64,000 nt of DNA from the NCBI GenBank assembly GCA_039720395.1, contig CM077833.1, forward strand, positions 27,426,271 through 27,490,270, given 5' to 3'. The first letter of the stretch is position 1; each line of letters opens with the position of its first letter. The stretch is from Liquidambar formosana (lineage: Eukaryota; Streptophyta; Magnoliopsida; Saxifragales; Altingiaceae). Under the pieces are notes generated by a model, which worked only from the letters and a program-made list of their open reading frames with translations, was not told the DNA's origin and searched no databases. The position numbers and the translations under genes are program-made. Positions 23,601 through 34,669 of the stretch are shown here, piece by piece.

Positions 23601-24444
23601 ATTTTCTCTTGACCACTCCCCTCCCCTCTCCCAGCATGGGGGTGGGGACCAAAAAAGGACAAAGAAAAAGGTGCTTTCAACAAGTTCAAGCCAAAAGGTG
23701 CCTAAAGAGTGTCAGGATCCACAACCATCAGGAATATAGTAAAAAAAACAGCAGAATAGTGATGATAATAAAAACATGGAGGAAAGGATATACCTCCACA
23801 GTCTGGGCTCTATGGGCTTTCCAATCAACAATTCCTCCAAACTTGGAAACAGCTTCTTTAACAGATTCAAAAGGTGCTGCTGTATCAATAAGGCCTCTGT
23901 TTGCATCAATGTGTTTGACTTGTTTAGAGGGATCGACGGGTTCTGGTGTTTTAATGGCAACACTGGCAACCTTTGCTTCAAGAAGAGCAACCTCATTGGA
24001 TGGAAGTACATGGTGTTCACTTTTAGAAATGCTTACCTCAGGTGGGGAAGCAGAAGGTATAATCATTTCATCAACATGAACATGGGCACTGTGAACAGAA
24101 TCACCATCTTGAGATTGCTGACCGTCTAAGGAATCTTGAATTGCTCCGGTTTTAGAATCCTCTATCACTGGCCCCAGATGTTCTGTCTCTGTTTCATTAA
24201 CCAGTGAGGTTGAAGCCGGAATGTCTGTTGGAAGAAGTTGATCCTGTCCCAGAGTTGGGCCGTCAGAAGCCTCTTGTACAGCTGCTAATTTAGAATCATC
24301 CCTCATTTTTGCCTCACAATGAGGTTCTACTTTTCCATTAGTTACTGCGTCTGTTGGAACTCCATTATGAGAATGATCATTATCTTGGGAGAACATAGAG
24401 GATTCTGGAGGAGACCTTTCTTCAGCAACTTTCACATCCTCCAT
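20657..24444 (-). CDS. WEB-family coiled-coil protein (WEAK CHLOROPLAST MOVEMENT UNDER BLUE LIGHT), frameshifted near the C-terminus
   Basis: Coding exons are 24444-23794 (217 codons) and 22539-20657. The acidic, low-complexity N-terminal region ends in the family motif [19 protein letters not shown] at the exon junction. Exon 3 opens with [12 protein letters not shown] and encodes a coiled coil of about 500 residues, including [17 protein letters not shown] typical of the WEB1/DUF827 family. As read, translation stops at 20881-20883 after KSPG (769 residues). In another frame the sequence continues with a Ser-rich segment and a basic tail ([11 protein letters not shown]) ending at 20657, as expected for the family, and would give about 844 residues. 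WEB1 and relatives act with PMI2 in light-driven chloroplast movement through actin. The start is the first ATG after the acceptor of a 5' UTR intron. Orthology to WEB1 or to a WEL paralogue is not settled. Confidence 0.85.
20884..20890 (-). other. Apparent one-base deletion in the WEB gene
   Basis: The minus strand reads AGC CCA GGC TAA. Inserting one A after CCA would restore the family-like KSPR...SFE reading and join the open frame that continues to 20657. No GT-AG intron bridges the site. It may be a real mutation or a sequence or assembly error. Confidence 0.7.
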
Positions 24445-24479
24445 CCCACGAAAGTGCTCAGGAGTGCCAAGGAGGGTAT

Positions 24480-25171
24480 CTGAAATCCAAATAAACACAA
24501 CCACATTAGAAATAAAACATGAGCCAGAAATCACCAGAGAATCATGTCTAATTCATGTCATTCTAAGAAAAACATGGGTAATTCACAAATTTATTATTGT
24601 TTGTTCAAGTAAAAAAGGGAGAGAAGTAGTTGAAGCACCTCAAGCAGCAAGAATTGGAACAACTTCAATAAAATCTTCAAGAATTATAATTTAAAACAGA
24701 TGGGTTGCTGCCAAATGATTTAAGTCGCATTGTTAAATATATGTTATCTCCATCTGTCATTCATCATAATAATGGGACATGGCCATGTTAAAACAATAAC
24801 TATAATACTAATTAATAATAACAATAATAATAATAATAATTGAGTGCTGTAAATGGAACCACAATTTCTTCATATTAACTCAGAATGTCACAAAGACATC
24901 AAGGACTATCTTGCCAACTGTCCAAGTTTTGAAATGGCAAAATCACACATTTTCTTAAGAGTACTGGGAAAAGTGCGGCCTGTCACCTTAAGTTATCGAG
25001 TGTGAATCCCCTCTTAAGGTTCATTAATTATAAAGTACTATGAAGCCTCTGATTTCAAACAGGCAGTAATCATATTTAGAGGATAAAATTCTTAAGAAGT
25101 CTAATACAGTATATGACTGTATTTCAAAATCATGCATGTACCACAAAAAAAGTTTGAGCTTGCATACTTTC

Positions 25172-25206
<35 letters not shown>

Positions 25207-26552
25207 TTTCAAGGGATCTGCTGGATAATTTTTAAGATTTACTACTTTCTCCTACAACAAGTTGCGAATTATAATGAACATACATGACCTATAAGATAGC
25301 AAGGCAAACACAAATCAGCTCAACTCAACCAAGCCTTAATCCGAACTATATGAGCTAGCTAGTAAACACAAATCAAACATTTATGATAATTCAAATAACA
25401 TGTTTTCAGTTACATAGGTAAAATATACTACTTTTTAATATTGAAGTTGCATATATGCTAAGAAAAGCTACAACATTAAAAAATGCTGAATGTTAAGTTC
25501 ACATTGGTAAAAATAGGGTTTAACAACCATACCCATTTATGATTACTCAATACACAAATTTACCTAGTATTGTTGATAAGATCATGACTCTAAAAATTTC
25601 ATAAATTTCCACAAATTATTTTCACTATTAAAAAAGTACCCATATTGGATATAACGATTATAAACCTAATCAAACTTCGTGAAGTTCCATGACATAATTC
25701 TATCTTCATAACATCTTCAAATTTTAGCAGAAGTCAAAGTTAACATAAGACCTGCAGGCCACCAATGCTTTCTCCACCCAAACATTAAAATTAAAATTCA
25801 GAACATAACAACAATATTGATTTATTTAAATCAACGATAAGCAAGCCCAAACACTTATTATGATTGATTTATGTCATATTTTCTTTCCCAGTAATTGCCA
25901 TTTAATAGAAGCACTGATCTTTCTTTTTCGCTAGCCGGTTAAGCCATTTCTGTAATCCAAAACATTGATTTCTTGAGGCTAGAAATCAATATTCAACCTC
26001 AGACTTTTGTCCCCACAGACAGGTTGATGTCTCACCTACTCACGGACTCATCGTATCCAAATTAAATATATTCAAGCAAAAATTTTCCCTATTAAATTAA
26101 CTACGCAACCCGCCCTTCTTCCGGCAAGAACTGGCCATCAAAACTTCGCTAATTCTCGGTTTGGCCACCGAGAAAAATAAAAGGAAAACTCAGAATCCAA
26201 CCGCGGCCACCACAACCCCAACCCCAAATCCAAACCCAAACCATTTACTAAGATTCCAAAACTCTCCTTCATTTTCCTCCAATTTCCCGGCAAATAAACG
26301 GGAAAAAAAAAATCACAAAAATTAGGTTCGTTAATTAAAACAGCATAACTCGGCGCACTGGATCCGTTTCCAGGAATTTCTATATAAAACTCGTCCCAAC
26401 AATAGAAATAAGCAAATTAAATTTAAAAAATTACCAACTCTGCGAATTAACAAAGAGAATTCAGAGAAGTAATCAGGAACAAAATTACACAGATTATTCA
26501 AAAAAAAAAAAAATAGCATATACAGAAAAGTATGTGAACAGATAGAAGAGGG

Positions 26553-26583
<31 letters not shown>

Positions 26584-26587
26584 GTAC
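24480..26587 (-). other. 5' UTR intron of the WEB gene
   Basis: The acceptor tttcag ends at 24480, 35 bp before the ATG. A consensus donor (CCTG|GTACGT) lies at 26587-26586, after a CT-rich leader exon that extends past 26640. The intron of about 2.1 kb is AT-rich, with an AAT repeat at 24815-24842 and AG repeats at 25172-25204 and 26552-26581, the last beside the donor. Long 5' UTR introns often affect expression level in plants; that effect is inferred here. Confidence 0.65.
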
Positions 26588-26659
26588 CAGGATCCAGCAG
26601 CAAAAGGAAGAGACGAGAGACAAAACAGAATCGGTATCAATGTTGTCTGAAAATTCTGA

Positions 26660-27971
26660 CCCCAAGGGAAGAAGAAAAAAACGATTGGAATATAAAAAAA
26701 AAAATAAAATGATTTTATAAAACAGGGTGGAAAAAATGAGTTGAGCTAAAAAAAGGAGAAAAGAAAGGAAAAAACGGAAAGGGTACACGTGAGTGGAGCC
26801 TACCTCTTCTTACAAACCCGATCCATCTGTACGCTCTCTGCGTTTCTCTCTGCCTTTCTGGGGATTAGATTGTTTCCGCAACAAAAATTATATATGTGGT
26901 TTTGTTTCGTTTTTATGGATAAAGTGGAAGTGGGTGTATGATTTTGTTTTCTAACCGGAATCTGCATAATGAGTGTTTTGAGTTTTGACTACAACATGAG
27001 AGAGCCGGAGCGTCTCGTGGGCAGCTCAGCTCAGCTCAGCTTTACCTCGGCTATTTTTTTATTTACAAACAAAAATTTAAAAAAAAAAAAGAAAAAACCA
27101 CCGCCAGGGAAATGAAGCCTTACCGCCCAATGCTCCCAATCCTATGACCATGGGTCATCATTTTTAATTTATCCTTTTATTTTATGGATAATTAATTAAT
27201 TTTTTCTATTTGCAGTGTATCTTGACCTTTTGCCTCACTCCTTAATTATATTTTTATAATGACAAGTTATTGCCATTATAAAAATTATTTCCCATTTATT
27301 TTAATTTTTTAATGATTTCATAAAAAAATAAAAATCACAAAGAATCATTACGTTGTCCCCTTAAAAAACATTATAAAATGGGGTGGCTTTTTAAAGAATG
27401 CATTTATTAATGGTTTATGTTATTAGACAGTTTAGTAGCACACTAGCACGTGTGACGTGTGGATGTGTTTATAAAGGAAGGGCACAGACATCTGGAGTGG
27501 CGTGAAATGACGAAAGGGCCCTTGTTTGTAGTGCCGTTGGAGGGTTCGGGCCCCATTGTCTATTGTCAGACAACGGAGCAGCTGGGCAAAATGTGAAGCG
27601 CGTTAAGATGAGGCGTGTAGCACTCGGGTTTCACGTTTGGAACTTGGAAAGAGTCTGTTCCTGCGTGACTCTGGGTTTTGAAGTCGTTTGATCCCTAGGT
27701 GTCGGAGAAGCCACTAGAAGGGTACGGAATGAGAGGAGTCTTACATGCAGCCATCAATCAGCTATCTTATCTTCGACAAAGCAATAGGACTTTCTTTAAA
27801 TAAAAAAAAATTATAAAATTCTTTTTTAAAGAAACTGAAAGTCTTAAATTTGATTTTTCACTTTCTTTTAAGCGTTAGATATTAATCAGATCTTGTAGCA
27901 TTTAAAAAATAATAATTATACTACTAATCAAGCTCATTCTAAACAATAATGGATGCGAGGTGGGTTATAAC
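26660..27971. other. WEB-gene promoter region and intergenic DNA
   Basis: This contains sequence upstream of the minus-strand WEB gene, with short repeats of cagct near 27025-27042, then AT-rich spacer. No gene is recognised. Confidence 0.4.
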
Positions 27972-28657
27972 TAGGGGTGTTCGTGCTTCGGTTTGGTTCG
28001 GTTTTGGGGTACTTTTCAAACCAAACCATTATACTTCAGTTTTGCTCTTCCCAAACCAAAACCAAACCATACTATAAAAAAACCAAACCAAACCAAACCA
28101 TAAAAATTCGGTTTAGTTCGGTTCGGTTTCGGTTTTAACCAATCAAGTAGCAACAAATAATTGAAAATGAAAAAAATGACATGCCAAACTCCAAATTAAA
28201 ACATTTTTAATAAAAGTATTACATTAGCAACTAAAAAAAAACATCAAACATTGTATCAAAATAGAAACAAATTGACATATGTCAATTCAAGTTTAAATCT
28301 CCAAGTTAATACATGTCATTATCTCACACAACATTAATAACTAGTTTAATACATGCCAAGCTAAAATAGGAAAAACAATAAGAAACTTAAAATCAACAAA
28401 TTACAAATTCAAATTTGATATACAATATATAAAATAAAATAATATATATATATATATATATTATATTTTTTGGTTTTTTCGGTTTTTCGGTTTGGTTTGG
28501 TTTTTTAAACATGAAAACCAAAACCAAACCAATTCAATTCGGTTTTCTAAAATTGGAACCAAAACCAAACCTAATGACAAAAAAACCAAACCAAATCGAC
28601 CGGTTTGGTTTGGTTCGGTTTGGTTTTCGGTTTTAACCTAAACCATGAACACCCCTA
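27972..28657. mobile_element. hAT-type non-autonomous element with TAGGGGTGTTC ends
   Basis: The terminal inverted repeats are TAGGGGTGTTC and GAACACCCCTA. A perfect 8-bp target duplication gttataac lies at 27964-27971 and 28658-28665, the length typical of hAT transposons. Both arms are built from degenerate ggtttggttcggttt units and can pair. The middle is AT-rich with a TA run at 28442-28460. No transposase is encoded. Confidence 0.85.
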
Positions 28658-28803
28658 GTTATAACTTTATCAGGGGAGTCGAAGATTTGAATATTTATTT
28701 TGTCATTAGTTATTAATCAAGTTTATCCTAAATGTTCATTGACACAAAACAAGTGATGGTCTCTTTTTTGTTTTAGAAGATAAAACCAAGCTTGGGGTTC
28801 AAG

Positions 28804-29611
28804 CATAGACGGAACTATAGCCAGACCTGGGTGGCCATGGCCCCTCATTTCCATAAAATTGTCAGTACTTCAGATGATTAGATTCCAAGCTAGTACCAAA
28901 AAAAGATATTACCTATTAACTTGTTTGATTATCCACATATTACGAAATAATTACTAATTATTTTGTTTTTGGTATTACATTAGCAAGTGGTCACCAAAAC
29001 GTAATTTACTAGTTTCGTTTTTTTTACACAGCAAGACACAATGAACCAATGGTCCCTCCCCGATCAACACAATGGTTCCTTACATAATCCCTTAAAAGTC
29101 AAATAAGCAACTTATACCCAAGTATAAAAAGTTAGAATTAATATATACAAAAGGTAAAAGTCTAAAGTAATTAGCCAAAAACAATCACTTTCCCTTATTG
29201 TTTTAACTTCTTCGTTTTTTACGTTGGATTTACTTTAAATCTCTTTCAAACAAAATCTTTGAACACACTAGAGAGTAACGGCCAACAAAGAGCATTTTGC
29301 CGAAGAAGATTATTGCTCTATGTATATTAAGGTACATTTTTTGGTTTTTATCTTTTATGTTTTTATTTTTAATTTTTTTTTTTTAAAACCTTCTTTAAAT
29401 TTATTGCTGCTGTCAACCCCTCTTCTTCTTCTTCGTTTTTTTTTTTCGGTCATGGTTTTAGAGAAGTATAAGTGAGCTCCAATCGTTTACTTCTCATTCA
29501 ATGTATTAATTTACTCTTGAATCTTAGTATGATTTTCATGCTTAAATGATAAAAAAAAAATTTATTCATACTTGGGCCACCTCTAAAATAAAATACTAAT
29601 TCTAGTCCTAT
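28804..29611 (+). mobile_element. hAT-type non-autonomous element, CAGRGACGG family, copy 1
   Basis: Sequence from catagacggaactatagcca to about 29611 is a diverged copy of the element at 59474-60333, in the same orientation and over its whole length. Its own target duplication is no longer readable, so this copy is probably older. The right end is approximate. It has no coding capacity. Confidence 0.7.
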
Positions 29612-29863
29612 ACTAGGGTTCGAATACTCCTACTAGCAAAAACCTATTCGATCAAACCCCTTCTCAAGTCAGGTATTTTTTTTTTTCTCGTAGTTTGATT
29701 AATCAAAACATGGATAAAGAATTTATTGATTCGGAGCCAACAGCAACCAAATTGTCGCAACCCAAGCTAGCCTAAAAGGCGAGTTTTGAATTACATTGCA
29801 AGTAACGAGCGTCCCTGAAAAGAAAAAAAAAAAAAAACCCACTGATAATTTTGTCGCAATTCG

Positions 29864-30181
29864 TTGAAGATTGAAGCAGGACCACCAGACATCCAACAGC
29901 AAAGGAGGTCCACAAAATTTGTAGGCACATTGATCGGGATGGCTATTTGGTGGTCCATTAATTTGTTAAACATGCCCTTAATGATAACCCCTGTCTTGGG
30001 CATCATGATTCGCCTTGGACCAGAATGTATACCTTGGTCCATTGAACAAGACAAGAATGAAGAATTAGTAGTTTCTTCTACCCATTCAAGTATAGGTAAT
30101 GAGCATCCGATGATGCAAAACCTCCTCCTAGAATTAATGAACCAATTCTCCGGCCTTGCGGCTCATTGGCGAGCCAAGTAA
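29864..30181 (+). CDS. Unrecognised 105-codon ORF followed by an A-run
   Basis: I do not recognise this ATG-started frame. It has a hydrophobic stretch near residues 24-50 (IGMAIWWSINLLNMPLMITP). About 35 bp after the stop there is an A-run at 30216-30234, and another at 29823-29837 lies just upstream, so the stretch may be a retroposed fragment. No matching direct repeats were found. It may not be a gene. Confidence 0.2.
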   Translation: MKIEAGPPDIQQQRRSTKFVGTLIGMAIWWSINLLNMPLMITPVLGIMIRLGPECIPWSIEQDKNEELVVSSTHSSIGNEHPMMQNLLLELMNQFSGLAAHWRAK

Positions 30182-30471
30182 TTCTCAGATGGACCTTTAG
30201 GTTCTTTTTTGTATAAAAAAAAAAAAAAAAAAAGAGGCTTGCACGATGTTATTGTTTAAGGAAAATGCTACATGACTCGCTCCCTAATAGGAGGTGGGCC
30301 CAATGAAAAATACTTGACATCCAATTATATTATACCAATTACTACAAATTATGTTAACTTGTGTTCCTTATGTTTGTTTAGCTTTTCATTATTTGTTGGC
30401 ATTGACATGGTGATGAAAATCCTCTATTTCTGGTAGGGTTGGAGTGACCATCAACATTATAAAAATTTTAA

Positions 30472-30594
30472 GAGGATGGTTGCGGAGTGGTCCGTTTTTA
30501 TAAAAAAAAATTTATATTTTTCATAAAATCTTGAAAAATGAAAAAAAAAAAGAGGTTTATAAATAAAGCTGAAGGGTTTGCAATAGTCGCCCTT
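30472..30594. mobile_element. MULE-type foldback MITE, internally deleted copy
   Basis: A 123-bp remnant of the family described at 30795-31190. It keeps the terminal sequence and the right-hand block (ttgcaatagtcg) but lacks most of the left arm. A perfect 9-bp target duplication aaattttaa lies at 30463-30471 and 30595-30603. Confidence 0.75.
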
Positions 30595-30794
30595 AAATTT
30601 TAAATCCTTTAGCCCATTTCATTTACAATCCCAAATTCATTGCACCCTGTTAATCATTGTAAAGAGGAGCCCAATTATGGCCCAAACCTATATACCAAGA
30701 GGCCCTTTAATCGAATGTAAGCTGAATTCAAGTGCACTGCATGTTCATTGAACTTCAGGTCTACTATCCACTCGATAACGTTTCTATCTCAAAA

Positions 30795-31190
30795 GGGAAC
30801 GGCTACTGCAACCCCCCATTCTTATTACCCCATCCCATCCTTTAGGTTTTTAAGATTTTATGCAAAATATAAAAAGTTTTTATGAGAATTGACCGTGTTG
30901 TCCACTAGAAAACATCATTTTGAACAATTTTGTAGAAGAAAGTTTTTCCTAAATCTATCGTTTAAATATATTTTTAGTCATTTATAGCATTTATTTCATT
31001 TTTTGCCAAAAAGTCTACCTAAACGATAGATTTTGGAAAAACTTTCTCTTGCAAAGTTGTTCAAAATGATGTTTTTTAGTGGACCAAGTGATCGGTTTTT
31101 GCAAAAACCTTTTATATTTTTAATAAAATCTCAAAAATCAAAAGGAAAAGGGTGGGCTTATAAGAATGGGGGGTTGCAATAGCCCGTCCC
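30795..31190. mobile_element. MULE-type foldback MITE, copy A
   Basis: The 396-bp element begins gggaacggctactgcaac and ends ttgcaatagcccgtccc. Its two halves are inverted copies of each other (arms about 175 bp), leaving a loop of about 40 bp around cattttttgcc. A perfect 9-bp target duplication atctcaaaa flanks it at 30786-30794 and 31191-31199; 9 bp is the Mutator (MULE) signature. No coding frame. Confidence 0.9.
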
Positions 31191-31294
31191 ATCTCAAAAT
31201 TCACAAGCAGGCCCAATCGCTCAAGTAGTGTGTGGGCTATTACTTATTCCGAGTACAGAACCAAACAGGCTCCTGGAGGAAAGAATTTCAACCT

Positions 31295-31715
31295 GGAGGA
31301 GGGCTATTGAAACCCTTCAACTTTATTTGTAAACCCTATTTTTTTTTACTTTTTAAGATTTTATGAAAAATATAAAAAGGTTTTATAAAAAGTGGCTGCA
31401 TTGTTAACTATAAAACATTATTTTGAACAACTTTATAGAAGAATTATTTTTCAAAATCTATCGTTTAAGACCACTTTTTGACTATTTACAATTTCTATTT
31501 CAAATTTACAGAAAGGAAATTATAAGTGGCTAAAAGGTCAACTTAAACGACAAATTTTGGAAATGTTTTATTCTACAAAATTGTTCAAAATGATGTTTTA
31601 TAAGAGACCACATGATCAGTTTTAATAAAAACCTTATATAATTTTCATAAAACCTTAAAAAGTAAAAATAAATGGGGTTTATAAATAAAGTTTAGGGGTT
31701 GCAATAACTCCCGTC
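31295..31715. mobile_element. MULE-type foldback MITE, copy B
   Basis: The same foldback family, 421 bp and more diverged at the ends (ggaggagggctattg / caataactcccgtc). A perfect 9-bp target duplication tttcaacct lies at 31286-31294 and 31716-31724. Confidence 0.85.
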
Positions 31716-32140
31716 TTTCAACCTGTTTCCAGGGTTGCGGAGAAGCCCTTGAAATTTCATCAAGAAAGCCCATTTTCAAAGAGTATCTGCTCATGACTGA
31801 AAACACCCGAGAAACATGATGTTTATTTATGTAACATGAATGGAATTCTTAGAGAATAAATATCACAATTTTTATTTTTTATAGGCACTAAAGTTCTCAT
31901 AACATTCAGGTAAAATTACTTCACGTTTACGTTCTTCACAATTCCTATTGCGCTGTGTTCGGGTGGAGAAACTCGGAAAAGAATTTGGGATTTTAAAAAA
32001 AATAGGATTTTCAAAGTTCATATATTATGTGCGGGATATCCCGTTCAATCACAATCATCCGTGAGCGACATGCGCACGTGTTTTATCCACGAATGGCCGT
32101 GATAGAATAAGTTATTTTAGGATATCCTACACATAATCAG

Positions 32141-33166
32141 TCCTATATATATATACTACCTATAAAGGAGTAAATGTCAACAAAATTTTTGATTGACCTT
32201 TATACCCTCATTTTAAAACTTAATTACTTTTTTAACCTTATCCATAATAAAATCCATAAAGACAAAAGTCCTATTATTTAGCTATTTTCTTATTAAATTC
32301 TAATTAGGTTTTTAAACTTTTATGGTCCTTTATATTTTTCTTCTAATCAAACTCTCTTCCTTTTTTCATTCCTATATATTTCTTCCCTATTTTTACATTC
32401 CAAGTTTTGATTAGCTTTTTAATATATATTGTTTATAAACTCTAATGATCATGAACTACTTGTTAAAATTATAACATATCATTAATATTTAAATAAACCA
32501 CTACGAAAAAAGAAACAAATAATATTTTATAAAAAAATCACGTACCATAATCTTATATTCCTTATAAGTTTATATTTGTTACAATTACACAAGATACGTA
32601 AATAGTTGTTGATATTATTTTTAAACTATTCTCCTTTAATTTTACAAAGTGTTCATCTGTCATAGTAAGTCATAGTTACTACGAGACATGACTGAGGAGA
32701 AGATAAATGAGACATGATAGTAGGTGGAGTTCAGATTTTGAATAGTAAAAGAAAAAGTGAGAAGGGGGGAAGATAAATGAGAGAGATAGAGAGTATAAAA
32801 GAAAGTAATATCATGTGGAGAAAAACAATAGAAAATAGAAAACAATATAAAAAAATAAGTATTAATTTAAAAATACTACTTTTCATTGCACATTTAATAT
32901 AACTTTTTATTTTAATTAATATTAATCTCTATCAATTTCTAATTGTTGCAGTGTTTTCCAAAATTTTACTTGTTTACAGATTATTTATTTTTCTCTCTCT
33001 CTTTTTATTTATTTATTCATTTATTTTGTGTGTGTTTTTTTCTAGAGAAATTGTATTTTCTTAAATTATTTTACATTTATAAAGTGAGCTACAAAAATTA
33101 TTATCATTTATGAAAACAACTACAAATCAAGATGGTTCACGTGCAACGCATGTATACACCAATTAG
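32141..33166 (+). mobile_element. Helitron-like relic
   Basis: The left end (tcctatatatatatactacc, then tataaaggag) resembles plant Helitron 5' ends. The right end has an imperfect hairpin (cgtgcaacgcatg) a short distance before ttag followed by t, close to the CTRR-T Helitron terminus. No helicase frame is present. Boundaries are approximate and the call rests on end similarity only. Confidence 0.4.
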
Positions 33167-34669
33167 TATATATAAAGGTCATGTTGAAACCCTAAAAGGC
33201 TAAAACACCTAGCTTTGAACGAGTGTTAAGGAAAATTGAAACATAACCATAAACTGAATCAATGTCCACATCACTTGAACCGAGTAATACTTTAGGTAAT
33301 GGTTAACCAATATGAGAGAGATGGAGGTCTACTAATGGTACATGATTTGTCAAATTTCTTCCTACTCCCGGAGTAAAACAATATCTGTGATACCGCTTTT
33401 AGGTTGATAAATCAGGATTTTCTCCACCTAATGGGTACCTTTATTCCTAATTTCTCCACCTACTGGTACGTTTTTATTTTTTTTTTCCTAATCTTATATG
33501 GACCGTCCTAAAACAAACAATATGTTTGATATTATTTTCTTCTGTTTGTGGAATTCCATAAAAAAATATAATTAGAGCTTTAGTTGGTGCACCTAAACTG
33601 GTTTGCTCAACCGACCCTTTCATTTCCCATTTCTTTCATTATCATCCCTAAATTCTTGCCTTTTCACCCAATCATTTTCTTAAGCTTCCCCCTCCTGGCC
33701 TTAAGCCCAATGTTGCTCTCCACACCCTCCACCATGACACAAACCTTAATCACATAATTAGCCAGGTGAAGTTCCTTTCTGAAGGAACAGCATTAGTGGT
33801 TCTGCACAAAACGATAAATTTCTGGTTAGTGTAAAAGCATATTGGTTGATATATATATGTGTGTGTGTGTAATTTTGATCTGACGGGATTTCTCATATCA
33901 TTACAACCGTTCGAATGGATGGCCTGTGATGAACTACCGCGTCCACACCAGATTATTAATTTCTCTCTCTCTCTATATATATATTTTTTTATAAAATTCT
34001 CTTGGGTATGTTTAGGCCATATTTATCCATACCAAATGACCTTATTTTAAATTGAGGACCCTGTCAAAATTAGATGTGGGCAACTTTATTAAACTAGAGC
34101 CCAATCTAACAACCACGTTCTTTGTGGTCACTATTTTGACAAACAAGAGACTTCCTTAAGAGTTAGTACAGGCTAGCGAGACCACTATTCAATGTCGAAT
34201 AGAGATCCTTTGCCTCTTCATTACGCCTCCTTAATTATATGCCCAATCTTTTTATATAATTGGGCCTCTCATCATTAATCAATTAATACATGAAATCCTA
34301 CGAAGAGTGTCCCACTAAATGTATACTATTCTCTTAAAGCCAACTAGCTTTAAATATTTTTATGCATTCGATTTCAATTAAAATAAACTGAATGGCGATT
34401 ATGCTTTTGGATTTTTTTTTCCTTTTTGTTTAAATTTATTATTATTTATTTTTTTTTTTGGAGTAAGTTTCAATGAGAAAGTTGATAACATTCAAATGAT
34501 TGATCTTTTGAGGTCTCAGGAAAAAATGGAAAAAAAAGAAAAAAAGGGAAGGATTGATCTTTTAAGGATGGAAAACGGAATATATGCACATAATGAAGAC
34601 AACAATATAGTTGTTCTCCAATCATTTTCTATGATATTGATGTGACTCATTCAAAGAATCTCTTTTCAT
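33167..34669. other. AT-rich intergenic DNA
   Basis: I see short GT and CT/TA repeats near 33855-33985 and poly(T) stretches, but no gene or element with readable ends. Confidence 0.4.
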
